Shown here: piece after piece, positions 13,401 to 25,699 of the stretch
How positions within the stretch are numbered: position 1 is the stretch's first letter
Layout of the letters: the number at the start of each line of letters is the position of its first letter
Assembly (NCBI GenBank): GCA_027563935.2
Contig: CM050446.2
Span: 130,361,608-130,425,607, forward strand
Source: Costus lasius
Lineage: Eukaryota; Streptophyta; Magnoliopsida; Zingiberales; Costaceae
Reading direction: 5' to 3'
Length of the DNA: 64,000 nucleotides
Notes under the pieces: model-generated
The model's database searches: none
What the model saw: the letters and a program-made list of their open reading frames with translations, nothing else
Told to the model about the DNA's origin: nothing
Made by a program: the position numbers and the translations under genes

Positions 13401-16236
13401 TGTCCACCAGCGACCTTGATAAATAAACTACTTTCATGATAATCATGCCAAGCATGCATACTTACGTCGGAAAAGGTGCTTTTCAAGGCTGCCACAAGCC
13501 ATATACTCATACACTAACAACCTGTGGTTACCCTCACAGCAATAACCAATGAGTTTGACAAGATTTGGGTGACTTAGTTGTCCAAGATAGTTAACTTCTG
13601 CCTGAAAAACAAAATAGAAATTTATGGAATTAGACTAAATTGATCATAATGAAAATGAAAAGCGTCCCTACTAATGGCAATCATGTCCTCAAATTTCTGA
13701 CATGATTTGTCAGAGGATACTCAGGAACATGAGCACTGCTAAAAAACAAATACTATTCCTTTATAGTAGCCATCAAAACAAAACCGTATATAGTGACCAA
13801 AACATGTGCAGTATTCATTCAAAGTATTAAGATGATCTGAGGCAGAAAGGACTCAAAGGAGTAAGCACGTTTAGAGCAGAGTACTTTCAGTGCACTTCTT
13901 GATATTTACTAGTAAAACATGCCTAGTAATCATTCTTGAAAGTAATACGTTGCCGAAGTGCCCTAAGATATCTTAACAAAGAAATTGCTCCATGCAGGAC
14001 GGGAAGGATACTAGAGAAAGTTACATGTAGGAATTTCATATCCATTTGCATCTTCAGATATCATTTTTTTTAAGAAGAAACAGCCCATAATATTCTTCAA
14101 TGACTTTATATGATAAAACTATCCAAAGGAGACCAACAGTGCTGCAAATATCTGAAGCATCAAAATTTCTACCACTTAGATATCCATTATATACCACCAG
14201 AATAATATATAGGCGAAGTCCTTGTTGCCTCAAGGCTTTTTAAATATTATCCTGACATCAAGAACAATCTTGTTGAATTCTTTGACTAAAAATAATAAAA
14301 AATGACATATTAACAAGGAAATTATAATGTACATTTTGAAATTTCATATTCATTCGCGTCTCTGGATACCCTTTTGCAAGAACAAACATCCATCAATGAC
14401 CATATAGATTCCAAAAAAAAAAAAAAAATCCAAGAGGACCTGTGGTAATGCATATTTCTAATACACCAAAATTGCTTCCACAAAGATATTAGTCATATAA
14501 CCACTCCATATATCAGTAAATTGAGATAAGGAGTATTTCTATGTTGTTCAGAATATTGTTACTTTGTTACGATGAAAGTCTAGTACATTTGTAGATGAAA
14601 CTTCAGTGACAGTTAGGTTTACAGGGAAGTTGTGAGCATTACGCTCATGCATTATTTCATTTTTGAATACAATAATTTACCGTATAGGTTCGCCTGGGCT
14701 TATTTACAACATTATGTTGATCGTGAGAATAATTTTTTTGATACTTTGACCAGTAATAGTGTAGATAAAAGACTATCTTAACAGAGAAATACCACTGTAC
14801 AACTCCGAAGGCATAGGATAGAGAGTATGCTCAAAGGAGTTTCTATTCATTTGCATCTTTATATATCCTGCTTTTCAGGACAAACTTCTCATAAGATTTT
14901 GTAATGACACTATAAGCATTCCAAGGTATATTATAATTTATATTTTTAAAGCACCAAAATTGCTTCCTTAGATACTCATTATATATCTTAACAATAACTA
15001 TTTCATTATATAGGTGACCTTGTCAGAGGATGTTTACAATATTAACCTGACACGGAGATTTTTTTTTGTGCATATTTTGACCAGTAATAATTGGCACATG
15101 GAATGGTATTATAGTTTACATTCTTAACTGCTTCAGATAAATGCTAAAGCATTTCTGTTGCAACGTCAAGACAGTCTACACTTTTAAAACCGTAGCATAC
15201 AAAATCCTGGAAAATTGAGTAGAGTTCAGAAAATCATGCAAATACATGAAGAATACTATCATACTTCTATTAGAGTCCTAAACATAAGAGATGAGCTTAG
15301 TCTTTTTAGGAATACTTTAAGAATTGTACACTTGAGAACTATTGATAAACTACAATGAATAAACATTCATGCCGGTAGAATAAAAAATGAACAAATTAGC
15401 TTATAATTGAAAATCAACAGTAGAGAAATTTACCAGCCATTCTTTGTCCCCTTGTGAGCCATCTGGATTGAGCTCTTTCACAGCAACTTGAGTGGATTCA
15501 AAACCGGGTCTGACATTCTCATCAATAAAACCTTTATATACAACTCCAAACCCACCTTGTCCAAGAATTTGATCAGGCCGGAAATTTTTGGTTGCTGCTC
15601 TCAACTCGCTATATGTGAAAATGTTCACATCCCCATATCCGGAAATCAGCAGGTCATTCACATCCTTTGGAGGAGCTAGCGCACTTAACCCATTGCTTGG
15701 GGGGGAATCATGACTTTGCTCGGCAGGATACAGTGATGCAGCTGCTTTTCCTATTTCAACTGGCAATATTTTGTAACAATTCAAAAATTAAAGAAAATAT
15801 AGCCAATCCAGCTTCTTCTAACATTAATAAGTCCTTCAAACGGATGCACCAATGCATCATATTGAAGAAATGCAACATGAATCAAGACAGTTTTGAAACC
15901 ATGCCCTGATAAACGAAAACAAGAACTTTCTACAAGAAATGGTTCAACCGAGATACTTTACTTGCAGTAGATGAGCTAAAAATGCCATAAGGAAGCAAAT
16001 TTTGTTTTTTCAACGGCACTAAAAATATTGGACACCAATCTGGCTCCCACGAGTGACCGAACTAGCAATGAAAAAAAAATAAGTCTTCTGATATGAAAAC
16101 AAGCTTCACAGATCCTTCACCAGTACGGCAAAGTTCAACATTAACAAAAGAAAACTAACATAAACGATCTTTTTCCCGGGAAAATAAACGATAGAAAGAG
16201 ATGCTTACATTCCTCCAAGGACATGCAGGAGCCCAT
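10404..16236 (-). CDS. Receptor-like cytoplasmic kinase RLCK-VII (PBL17-like)
   Basis: Exons (minus): 16209-16236, 15434-15759, 13466-13601, 12229-12365, 11499-11622, 10404-11023; all GT-AG, in frame, 456 aa. The tiny 28-base first exon encodes MGSCMSLEE, which gives Gly2 for N-myristoylation and Cys4 for palmitoylation, so membrane anchoring is likely. The kinase domain shows GQGGFG (76-81), VAVK (Lys104), the RLCK-VII signature IYRDFKTSN (Asp199), SDFG (Asp217) and an activation loop [25 protein letters not shown]. All catalytic residues are present, so it should be active. A Ser-rich tail of about 115 residues follows. PBL kinases relay signals from cell-surface immune and developmental receptors; the partner here is unknown. 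Without the 28-base exon the N-terminus would be misread as an intronic extension. Confidence 0.92.
12508..12750. repeat. Tandem duplication (~124 bp x 2) in an intron of the PBL17-like gene
   Basis: Two adjacent diverged copies start at about 12508 and 12632. Each opens TTTGTGT(A/G)CACTTCCTGA and contains TTTACTACTCTAGTC-type and AATTCTCTA(A/T)TTCACTTTCC sequence. They differ by substitutions and small deletions, so the duplication is not recent. Confidence 0.7.
13920..15010. repeat. Diverged repeated segments in the large intron of the PBL17-like gene
   Basis: Three related blocks begin near 14035, 14338 and 14840. Each has a TTTC(A)TAT(T/C)CATT(T/C)GC(A/G)TCT-like start, then an ACAAAC...AATGAC stretch, then (A)CACCAAAATTGCTTCC or similar. 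Spacing is irregular (about 300 and 500 bases) and copies are well diverged. This explains much of the 1.8-kb intron 13602-15433. Confidence 0.5.
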
Positions 16237-17420
16237 CGATCTCACGGCTCGAGTACTCGATCTCCTCGCCCCAGGCAGGGAGGACGTAGTGCCTCACGGC
16301 TCCATCGAAGCAAATCTCCGTCGGCACGCCGGCTCAAAGATCCGATCCGGGTCAGCGAGCGCGGGATCGAGCAATTGTCGATTTAATGAGAATGAAATCG
16401 TGAATAGGAAAATCTCAAAATGAAAAGAAAAAAAAGGAGATTTTTCTCTGCGGACAGATAAGAAAGAAGAAGAATTACACTTATTTTTTCTAGAGATGTT
16501 GAGTTGGGAGTCATGGGTATACAAGGTTTAAGTAGCGGGCAGAAACGGGGTGAACGGTGAACTATGAACTGTGGAGGATTGACGTCAACTTTTTTCCGTT
16601 TACGACAATGCCCCGGTGCAGACACCGACAATTACGAGAGCACCATTTCTAGAGATGGGAAGCAACTCGTTTTTATTCTGACACTCGACTCTGTAAATTT
16701 AGATCAATATTTGAAATATTCAGAAAGGGAAAGTACAATTTCCTAAATTTCAGTATCATAACGTTTGCTTTTATGTTCTTTAAATGCTTATTGTGTTCCA
16801 TCGCTTAGTCAATGCCATTTCTATGTATGACCAATTTGATCTTACAGTGTATCTTTGTTTGCTGCCACAATCTGTAGAATTTCTCTTTTTCTTTCAGTTT
16901 TTGTTTTCGGACGTTCAATCCTCTCACACAAAGCTATACATCAATAATCTTATGTTGATCATATTCATTGATGATGAATGTAGTCAATGCCTTGCCAAAT
17001 AATTAATGCCATTTCCTCGATGCTATGTGAAATCATGAAATCCCGATTTGGAGCATTAATCAATTAATGCATAATAAATCATCGCAATAAGATAGTATCT
17101 GAATTTCCAGATGCAGAAAAGAAAGGTCAAAGCTTCTGACGATTGAACCAGACGTGTAATAAATAGATAATGGAAACCAAACAAACAAACAAAAGAAAAA
17201 GACGCGTTAAGGTAGTGTTTGTTTGATAAGCACAAGGTCAACTCAGGCTGGTCCATTCCTGATGCCAGAATATCAACTTTTTAGTTCTTGACTGGACTAT
17301 ATTCCAACGTTAGGCATTGGATAGCATTCCATGTCATTCACATTATAATTAATACTAGAACTTTGTTAAGTTGTTTTAGATCACATGATTTTTTTTCTCT
17401 TCTTAGCTAAACATAGCTTA
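16237..17420. other. 5' flank of the PBL17-like gene and intergenic DNA
   Basis: The first few hundred bases hold the 5' UTR and promoter of the kinase gene (minus strand). The rest has no coding signal that I can support. It becomes AT-rich from about 16700 and contains a run of AAAC(AAAC)n near 17176-17192. Confidence 0.4.
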
Positions 17421-17636
17421 GGCATGGACGACAAGCATAGTAGATAGTGGGCATCAATGGCAGGGAGTAGGCGACCAGGGGCAAGCAAGGCAGTGAGCAT
17501 GGATGGTAGGCGGCAAGCAACAAGGGGTAAGTGAGGCAGACGGGTGTTGATGGCAGGTGGCAGGCGAGGCGGATGGCGAAGGCGACGTGGAGGGGGCAGG
17601 CGAGGCGGCAAGTGAGGCAGCAGGCGTCTATGGCAG
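17421..17636. repeat. GC-rich short imperfect repeats (GGCAAG/GGCAGG/GTGAGG)
   Basis: Irregular repetition of motifs such as GGCAAGCAAGGCAGTGAG, GGCAGGTGGCAGGCGAGG and AAGTGAGGCAGCAGGCGTC. A closely similar stretch (GGCAAGTGAGGAGGCAGGCGTC) resumes at about 19655, just beyond the LTR that ends at 19636. The block therefore probably was split by transposon insertion. Confidence 0.5.
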
Positions 17637-17639
17637 ACG

Positions 17640-18065
17640 TAGGGGTGGCAATCCACCCGTCAGGTTCGGGTACCCAATCCAACCCGTTTATCACGGGTTC
17701 GGGTACCAAGGACGGTGTGCTTATAGGGATATGGGTACCCAGTACCTAATATCTGATTATAAAAAATAATATAAATATATATTTTATATTATTAGAATAT
17801 AAATAATAATAAAATAACTATTATATAAATATTTATTACTATTAAAAATATAATAATAATAATAATAAAATAGATATTATATAAATATATTTATTTTAAT
17901 TTTAATTTTTAAAATATATTTTATAAAATAAAATAATAAAAAATTTATTTTTTATTTAATTGGTATCTATTTAAATACTTGACCCGAGTTTGGGTCGGGT
18001 TCAGGTAGCAAGTTAGGTTCAGATTTAGGGTAAAAACATAGGTACTTGATCCATTGCCACCCATA
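17640..18065. mobile_element. Non-autonomous hAT-type element (TAGGGGTGGCAA family)
   Basis: It starts TAGGGGTGGCAAT and ends ATTGCCACCCATA, an inverted repeat. The inside has GGTTCGGGTACCC-type GC-rich arms around an A/T core. The same arrangement occurs at 18927-19375 and 27426-27967, and the latter has a clean 8-bp duplication. Here the flanks (GGCAGACG and GTGTTAGG) do not match, so this copy may be rearranged. Confidence 0.65.
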
Positions 18066-18066
18066 G

Positions 18067-19636
18067 TGTTAGGCCGTGGATCATCGGCCAGACCAAATGG
18101 ACTTGGGCCAGGCAATAGCCCAAACCCATGTGGCAAGAGAAGCGAATTCGGCCAGTCAACGCCGAATTCAAAAAGGGGATTTTGACCACATCTTGGCTGC
18201 GTCATCGTCACGCATCGCAGCAGCATCTTCGACATTGTCCTCTCCACCGCGCACCTCGGATGCGGGTGTAGACGACGTCGGCGCTAGAGAAGCGGGTGGA
18301 GAAGAGGCTCGTTCGAGTGGCGAGTGTGGCTACGTGGAGCGGAAGACGCGGTCTGGCAAGGGAAACGAAGCAGCGGCAGCGTCTCGTTAAAAGGGAGCCG
18401 AGAGGAGAGGATTGATCATCAGTAGGCGTGCGAGCTTCTACCTTACCATAGGGTTTAGAGAGAGCTCGAGAGGTGTGCTCCGGTGTCTGGGGAGATGCCG
18501 GCGAGTGAGTTCTGCAAGCGAGCCGAGAGATTGTAACCGGCAACTAGGGAGTCGACCGGCGAGGGAGGGGAAGAGGGCGTCGGTGACAATTTGAGAGGGT
18601 TTTTGTAAACGTTTGAAGGGAATAAAAATGGGCTTTTCCTCTCATTGCATACTCCTCCCCTATTACTTCGATTTTGCGGCGGCACTTCTAACCGGCGACG
18701 ACATTGTCCGGCGGTAGGTGGCTTCCAGTCGGCAAAGTCGAAGAGGATCCGAGGGGAGCAGGTGGCTTCCCCTGATCAACACAATTAGCAGCTCCGGCGA
18801 TTCCTTAAGCAGAGGCAGAGCTCAGTGCCGATGCGTGAGAAAAGACGCGAGAGAGCGAACGAAGGCGACGTGGCGTCTGAGGCGAGTGTCGAGTCAACGA
18901 CAGAATTCGATTTCGCGAATCGATTGTAGGACTGGCAACGGGTTGGGTACCCGGGATTTTACCCTAAATCCGAACTCGACCCGCCACCCAAACCCGCTAT
19001 CCGAACTCGACCCAAACCCGGGTCGAGTATTTAAACGGGTACCCGATTAATTAAAAAACTAAATTATTTATTATATAAAATATATTTTAAAAATTAAAAT
19101 TTAAATAAATATATTTATATAATAATTATTTATTATTATTTTTAATGTTTAATAGTAATAAATATTTATATAATAGTTATTTTATTATTATTTATACTCT
19201 AATAATAAAAATTAATATTTATATTTTTTATTGAAGTCAGGTATCGGATACCCGGTACTCATGTCCTTAAACCCGAACCCGACCCCCGTTTAGCTAATCG
19301 GGTACCCGAACCCGTCATAAAACGGGTCGGGTCGGGTCGGGTACCCGTCGGGTTCAGGTGAAATTGCTAGCCCTAATGGATTTCGTGAAGCTGACGATGA
19401 CGTGATGATAGCAGGGTGATTTCGCGCGGCGAATTGAAAGGTTGACATCAGCCAGGCGGGGTTTTGGTTTGCAGCGCGACTTATTTTGACTTCAATCAAA
19501 ATTATAAGAGGTAATTTAATTTAGGGTTAGGATTTCCGATCGTTTTTCGAATTTATGGGTGATTTTGCACCCGGAGGATTAGGAATTTCATGCCGATCTA
19601 GTGTTTCACCGGAGAACCTTAGGTCGGGGCATGACA
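18067..19636 (+). mobile_element. Solo LTR or LTR fragment (TR-GAG-like family), with a nested hAT element
   Basis: It begins TGTTAGGCC and ends GGTCGGGGCATGACA. Internal segments align by eye with the LTRs of the 37178-41014 element: the AACCGG...GGGAG..CCGGCGAGGGAGGG block, a GGGAATAAAA..TTTCTCTCAT block, and the GAATTC(T/G)GATTTC(A/G)CGAATC block. The last block is interrupted by the hAT-type element 18927-19375. The flanking 5-mers CATAG and CCAGG do not match, so no target duplication is evident. Confidence 0.6.
18927..19375. mobile_element. Non-autonomous hAT-type element nested in an LTR
   Basis: It starts TAGGACTGGCAACGGG and ends TTGCTAGCCCTA. GGGTACCC/GGGTCGGG-rich arms surround an AT core. 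It lies inverted relative to the 17640-18065 copy. The flanking octamers ATCGATTG and ATGGATTT match at 6 of 8 bases, consistent with an aged target duplication. Confidence 0.65.
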
Positions 19637-20149
19637 CCAGGCAAACAGCAGGTGATGGGGGCAAGTGAGGAGGCAGGCGTCGATGTCAAGCGGCAGGTGA
19701 GGTGGGGCGAACGACGCATTTTTTGAGGTGGGGCGAACGACGCATTTTTGTTTTTCGCTTGATTTGGGCGAATAGCGACTGGAAGAAAAAATTTTCCTTA
19801 AGTTTTTCTTCTCGTCCCAGTAATCTTTTTTCTCTCTCTCTTTGCTCTATCTATCTGGTAAACATATAATTAATGTTAGATTTAACCCAGACATATGCTG
19901 GATCCTATTGGGTGCATATTTGTTCAAGGTTGTCTAAGGCCCAAACGATATTGACAAGGGAAGCGAAGCCCATATAGGCCTTTTTTTCCCCGAAAAGCCA
20001 ATAATAAACGCAGGCCTAACCGTCTAGCCCAATCGATTTTAGTCAGACGGCTCATCAAAATATCATATTCCATTGGACCTTCTACATTTTCACTATTATT
20101 ATTATTATTATTATTTCCTCCCCTTTCGGTGCTCAACCCCGATTGACTG

Positions 20150-20201
20150 AAGGCCCACAGCATTCCATCCTGACACGAGATAAGGATTAGGGTTAGGGTT
20201 T
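20150..20201 (+). promoter_or_regulatory. Site-II and telo-box promoter motifs upstream of the small zinc-finger gene
   Basis: GGCCCA (site II, TGGGCC on the other strand) lies near 20152. The string TAGGGTTAGGGTTT (telo-box AAACCCTA in reverse) lies at 20188-20201, about 70 bases before the start codon. In plants this pair is common upstream of translation-related and growth-related housekeeping genes. The functional link for this gene is inferred. Confidence 0.55.
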
Positions 20202-20271
20202 CGTTTATAGCTTTGTGGTTTGCGTTGATCGTCGGCGGAACACAAGGGCGGCGCCGAGGAATTCAGTGACC

Positions 20272-20306
<35 letters not shown>

Positions 20307-20586
20307 CAAGGAGATCGCCGCGAAGGTCGATGCGGCGAACACAAACAGAGGCGGAGGAAAGGCGGGGCTTGCGGATCGCTCAGGCCATGAAAAAGGCGGC
20401 CATGCTAAGCTGGAGTGCCCCCTCTGCAAGATCACCGCCCCCGATGTCAAGTCCATGCAGATCCACCACGACGCACGCCACCCCAAGATCCCCTTCGATG
20501 AGGCCAAACTCAGCAACCTTCACGCCAGCTCCGTCCCTGAGACCTCCAAGCCTCGCCCTGGCGTCCGCGGCAGCTTCAAGAAGTAG
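20272..20586 (+). CDS. Small zinc-finger protein, At2g23090-like
   Basis: Single exon, 104 aa, start MTGKAKPKKHTAKEIAAK. The N-terminus is Lys/Ala-rich (4F5/SERF-like basic tract). Residues about 45-62 form a C2H2 finger, CPLCKITAPDVKSMQIHHDARH, with two Cys, then His pairs. The C-terminus ends RGSFKK. Length and order match the conserved plant 'uncharacterized protein At2g23090' family. Its biochemical role is not established. An in-frame upstream start at 20215 would add 19 residues not typical of the family, so I chose 20272. Codon use is GC-rich, unlike the surrounding AT-rich DNA. Confidence 0.9.
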
Positions 20587-22660
20587 CGCACCCGCCCACG
20601 CTCCCGCTCCGCTCCTCTACAATCTTTGGTAATCTTAGTACTACGTTTCTTTCACAGTTTGCCCTTGCCTGCTGCTTCTAGTTGTATTAGTACCTTCACC
20701 GTCGTCGATATGCCTCTAGCTCTCCTATGTTCTGTTAAAGTTGCTCTCGTCTTCATGTGCTTAAGCGATCGATCATGTGTTTTGCGAGTAGTAAGGAAGG
20801 AAGGGTTAAGTGTAAGGTGGAGAGAGGTTAGGGACATGTGAATAAGTTGTCACGATCAGTTGAACATTTGATGCTCTATTTATGCCTATGGTGTACCTAC
20901 TAGTAATGTTTGCCTCTGGTTTCTAATGCCTTTTGTTAAATTTCAGTTTTTTCCGGTGTTTTTTTTTATGGAAAAATCTACTTACCATGTGAATCGTTGT
21001 AGTTTTGAAGCTTAAAATTTACAGTGTCTGAGTGATCCGTCAAGATAACTCTTTCCAAGATCAACAAATTCTAAATGAGTTCTTTGTGTAAGGTTTGGCA
21101 AGCACTTCAATATTGTTAGAATCAGATCTAAATTTGTTTGTAATACCTTGGAAATGATTCTAGAATATAAGATTTTCTGGAGTAAATATTCTAAGGATGC
21201 CTTAAGTACAATGGGTATTCATTTTCTTGTGATAGTTTATAAATTCTCTGCTAATATTAATTTTAGAATTACTTGTAAGGCCATAAATTACAAAGGAAAG
21301 GAAGCTCACACCTAAGGTGAGTTAGCTTTACACTTTGTGAGCTTAACATCATATTGCAGTTGTGTAAAATGGATGCTATAACTGTTCAGTGGCGTATGAT
21401 GAAATATGGTGGTAATGGAAATATAATTGCAACCTTTGCGTTTGTTTCCACAGATTAAAGATAGGGACTCATTCTTATTGTTGCTTGTTGATATGATGTG
21501 ATCAGTTTTTACTGTGATTTTTGCATGTATTTTTGGGTTTGCTATGATATTGCTAGTCACTTGGCCACCTCGTTACATCTTTTTTGGACAGACGTTTTGC
21601 TGCAATACCTCATCGTATTATTTTGTTGTCCCTTAATCAAATCAAGCTTGGTATGCCTGAAATCCTGTCTTTGTAGGGATGATTGTTTCTTCTGAAATCT
21701 AAGTTTCCTTGAACCACAATTGAAGAGCTTCTCCATTCATATCAATAACATGGTGATATAGAATTATGGTTAACTAGCAAGCACTTGTTTCTTCTGTATT
21801 TATTGCTTGGTTAATTGTGAAAAACGTTTTTCTAAAAATGTCATGAGCTAAAAATGTTCTCTAAGTTTGGTCTCTTGATATGTTTTATTTGTAATGGATT
21901 TTACAGTTGCATTGCATATTGGTCTTGCCTGGACTCGATCCACTTTGCCCTCTGCTACACTTTTGCTCATCTATTTCACTATTTAAGGCTGTAACCATTT
22001 ACAGTATTGATAGAAAAGTTTCTAGAGATTTTCTTTTGAAACGCCTAGAAATTGGGGTGCGCATAGCGTTAGGTTTTGCTGCTTTTATTATTATACTGAG
22101 AAAGGCATTGCGATTTTAGAAATGTTGTGCTTTGAAGCATAAAGTTATTTAGTAATTAGTCGGTAAAAGTTATTTTAACGGTATGCAATTTTGACAAGTT
22201 TTCGTTAGATAATTTGAAAAAGTGTTGTTCATTTTATTAAATGATAAATAATAATATTTATTTTAATAACAAATTTATCATGAACGAATTTCATGTTTGT
22301 TTAGTAATTATAAGTTATAAAATACATATGTGGTATTGATTGAATTTTTATTTTTTTTTATTTGTAAGAGATATCTATTTTCAAATTATGAAATAGTTTA
22401 TTAACTATATTTAATAAACAAATATTAAGAAATAGTTTTATAAGTAATGGGTTGTAGTTATATTTTCTTATTTTAATTATATTATATTATTATTTTGGTT
22501 TGATTTTTAATTGATTTATTATGATTTTTTTTATTTTTTTTAACTTAAATCTGCTGGTTTTGCTTTATGGATAGACTATGTTGAAAGAAAAAAAAGGGTT
22601 AATTAATTAATTAATTATAATAAATTAATTAATTAGTTAATTAAAAATCTATGAATATGT
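20587..22660. other. 3' flank and intergenic DNA, no gene seen
   Basis: The 3' UTR of the zinc-finger gene is expected in the first few hundred bases. Beyond that the sequence is AT-rich and I see no supported coding region. A palindromic TTAATTAA-rich tract lies at about 22598-22643. Confidence 0.45.
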
Positions 22661-25600
22661 TGACTATGCGAAACCCACAAGCGAAATTTGAAGCAAAAGC
22701 AAAATTTGCATTTAATTTTGACCACAAGTCAATGTCGACCAGAATCTCTCCATTGAATTCCGAACAAGTCAAAATTGCAATCAAATAAAATCACCGTGCC
22801 GATGATTCCATTTGGTCAAAATTGCTTACGTAGCAAATCTCGTCGTTTAAAATTGCAAAAAGCAATTGAATGTCACGTGGAGTAAAAGAGTAAGAAATGT
22901 GAAATTGGATTAAAAAATAGAAGAGACATGGAAGCAAATGTAGCAAAAGCAAATCTGGTCAAAATCTAAAATCTGATGGGTTGTGCATACATGGACAAAT
23001 AAAAATAGTATAGCAAACATTTTATGCATTCGAATTAGTAAGTATGATGAAACATGCCGACCAAAGACGTGGCAACGAAGGGTCGTGAGAAGCTTTCAAG
23101 CAATCGTGCAGCGTTAGCGAGACGAGGCGATGCTAACGAATAAATATATTCATTTACTTGAGCAAAAATAGCTAGCAGGACAGTATAAGAGGGAGGCTGG
23201 GTAGACCAAAAAAAAAAAAAAAAACTTTCGGAACGCCTTGACGAGAGCATAGACACAGAATTTTGCACCGAGGCACACGAAGGATTTAAACGCTGTTGAG
23301 GAGCTCTGCTACGACACAGGTATAATTTTCTATCTTCTTTTCTTTCTCCGTCTATCTTAACGGATAGACAATTCTAAAATAAATATATACTGATGAAGAA
23401 GATAACTCCGAAATAAAGAATCATTGATAGAGAGATAATTCCGAAATAAATATACTCTGATGAAGAAGGTAACTCTAAAATAAAAAATTATTGATGGAAA
23501 GACAACTCCGAAATAAAGAATTATTGATAGAGAGACAACTCTGAAATAAATACGAAAAAATCATTCCAAAATAAGCAACTGCTTTATTGGAGAGTAAACT
23601 CCGAAATAAATCGGAGAGAGTGATGCTTTAGTAAAAAAGAAAAATCAATCAACGAATTTGAAGAAATTTTTTTGGTCTCCGGCTGAGAAATTTTAAATTT
23701 TCAAAGCTGAGGAGGTCTCGATAAAGATGAAAATTTGGCTGAAATATACAAGAAAAGGGGGCTGTTTGCATAGTCTCACCGTGGATTTAACGAAAGAAGG
23801 ATTTTAATCCTTGAATCAAAATCCAGTAAAGGATTCGAAAGTGTTTTGAACTGCTAGAAATCATGTAAAAAAAAAAAAAGAAAATAAATAAATAAAACTG
23901 CTTGAAGATCCTGAAGATGAAAGAGCAAGTGCTAAACTTTGGTTTCGGCAGGAATTCTCCACAAAAAATCTGCTCTTTGTCAAAAAGGGGTTTCGGCTGG
24001 AATTGTACACAAAAAATCTGCTCTTGGACAAAGAAGAAAAGGCTGTTGTTGCTGTAGGGTTTCCGCTGGGAATTGTGAAGGCAAGAAATGTGATGGGTGA
24101 AAAGAGTCTCGGTAAAATTGGAAGATCTTGCCGAGAATCAGAAGTCTGTCTTGAGATTTTCATAAGAAAACATATTCTTATCAAATATCAATGGGGAACA
24201 TAAGCTGCCCAGAATTTTGATTCTTATTAAAGATCAAAATCAAGATGAGGAAGCAGCAGTTCACAAATAAAAAGAATAAATATAAAGACACTGCTGTTGC
24301 AGTATAATTTCGACTGAGGACTAAAAATGGCTGCCGTAAAAAAATATATATATATCAAAGTATGCAGATTTTGTTTGATGCAATAAAATACTAAGGAGGC
24401 TGTTATCTAGAACTCTCGACTTTGAGAATAGGGTCCTATGATCTAAGTTTAAATCCTGGCTTCGGCTGACAAATGTTAAATAGGAAAATACGTGACGGAA
24501 TTATATCTCAGGGAAAGGAAGTTCATCAGAGAGATTTAGAATCCATAGAGCTATTCGGCTCTCAATGCGGAAACTCACAAACAAGCTAGCTTTGTTCTAA
24601 CGCAATATCTAAAAAGTCAGCTGCTCGCCACAAAAAGGAGGGAGACAGAAAATCATAATCTCAGTAAGTTCGAACAAAAAATCTTTGATAAAGATCAGAA
24701 CTTGAGAAACTTTGACGTGATCAATTTCCAAGAAGCAGTAAAGCAAGAGCAATAAACTAAAAAAAAAATCTCACCTGGAAACGTCCCAATGCTCGCCAGC
24801 AGCCAAAGAAAAAGGGGCACAGTGCGAACGATTTTAATCCTTGAATCACAATCCTGTAAAGGATTCAAGAAAGTTTTGACCCGCTGAAAAAAAATTATAC
24901 ATTGAATAAAAAAACAAAAAAAGAAGCAAACAGAGCGAGACCCTAGTCTCAGCAAGGGGAGGAAAATCCTGTCCAAAATTAAAGTTGTGATGAGACCAGG
25001 TTTACGTATATGGAGAATTATCACTAAAACCATAAAACTCAAATTGCTACAGACCAACTTGCGCACATGATTATCAAATTCCTGATTAACGAAGATAGCA
25101 GAAGATGGATAGCCTATGCTTGGATTTTGCGAGACGAAATTTCATAAAAGGGGCGGACGTGAGGAAAAGTTCAATTTTGAAGGAAGATCATCAAAATAAT
25201 GGAAATAGGGTTTCTTACTTGATCCGTGTTGTATTGAGAAGCAGCAGTTGGCGTACCCTATATGAAATTCACGTTAAAAGGGATATTGCATGAAGCGAAT
25301 CTTAATTTAAATTTAAATATCTGTTGATGGACCAATAATCAAGCGTAAGCCCAATAATAAGCCTTAGGGCTGACAATCAGGCGTAAGCCCAGCAATAAGC
25401 CTTACCTGTTGCATTATAAAGTCCAATGTCCTCTAAACCCAGTGTTAACATTTGAGTTATCGATGAACCTATTACTGAGTTCAACGCCAAGGAATTGCAC
25501 GAATCTTCATCTGCCAACTGAGTTTCTCACTGCCGAAAGCTACGACCAAATGCGCCTTCCACAAATTTCTTCTGGAAATCTGCTGCTCAGATTCTCGCTC

Positions 25601-25690
25601 TCTCAGACCAAACTGCTGTAGTCGTGCGAGCTCTCAAAAGAGCTAGAGTTCAGCACTTCCGGATGTAAGCAGGACCTGAACCGAACGAAT
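22661..25690. other. Unclassified repetitive DNA, with short tandem repeats at 23366-23625
   Basis: No conserved protein is visible in any frame. From about 23366 to 23625 there are imperfect repeats built on GACAACTCCGAAATAAAG/GATAATTCCGAAATAAAT and TGATGAAGAAG, with a longer period of about 60 bases. AAGGATTTTAATCCTTGAATC-like strings recur (about 23796 and 24829). The stretch probably belongs with the minisatellite-bearing element that follows. Confidence 0.45.
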
Positions 25691-25699
25691 CGCTTCCAA

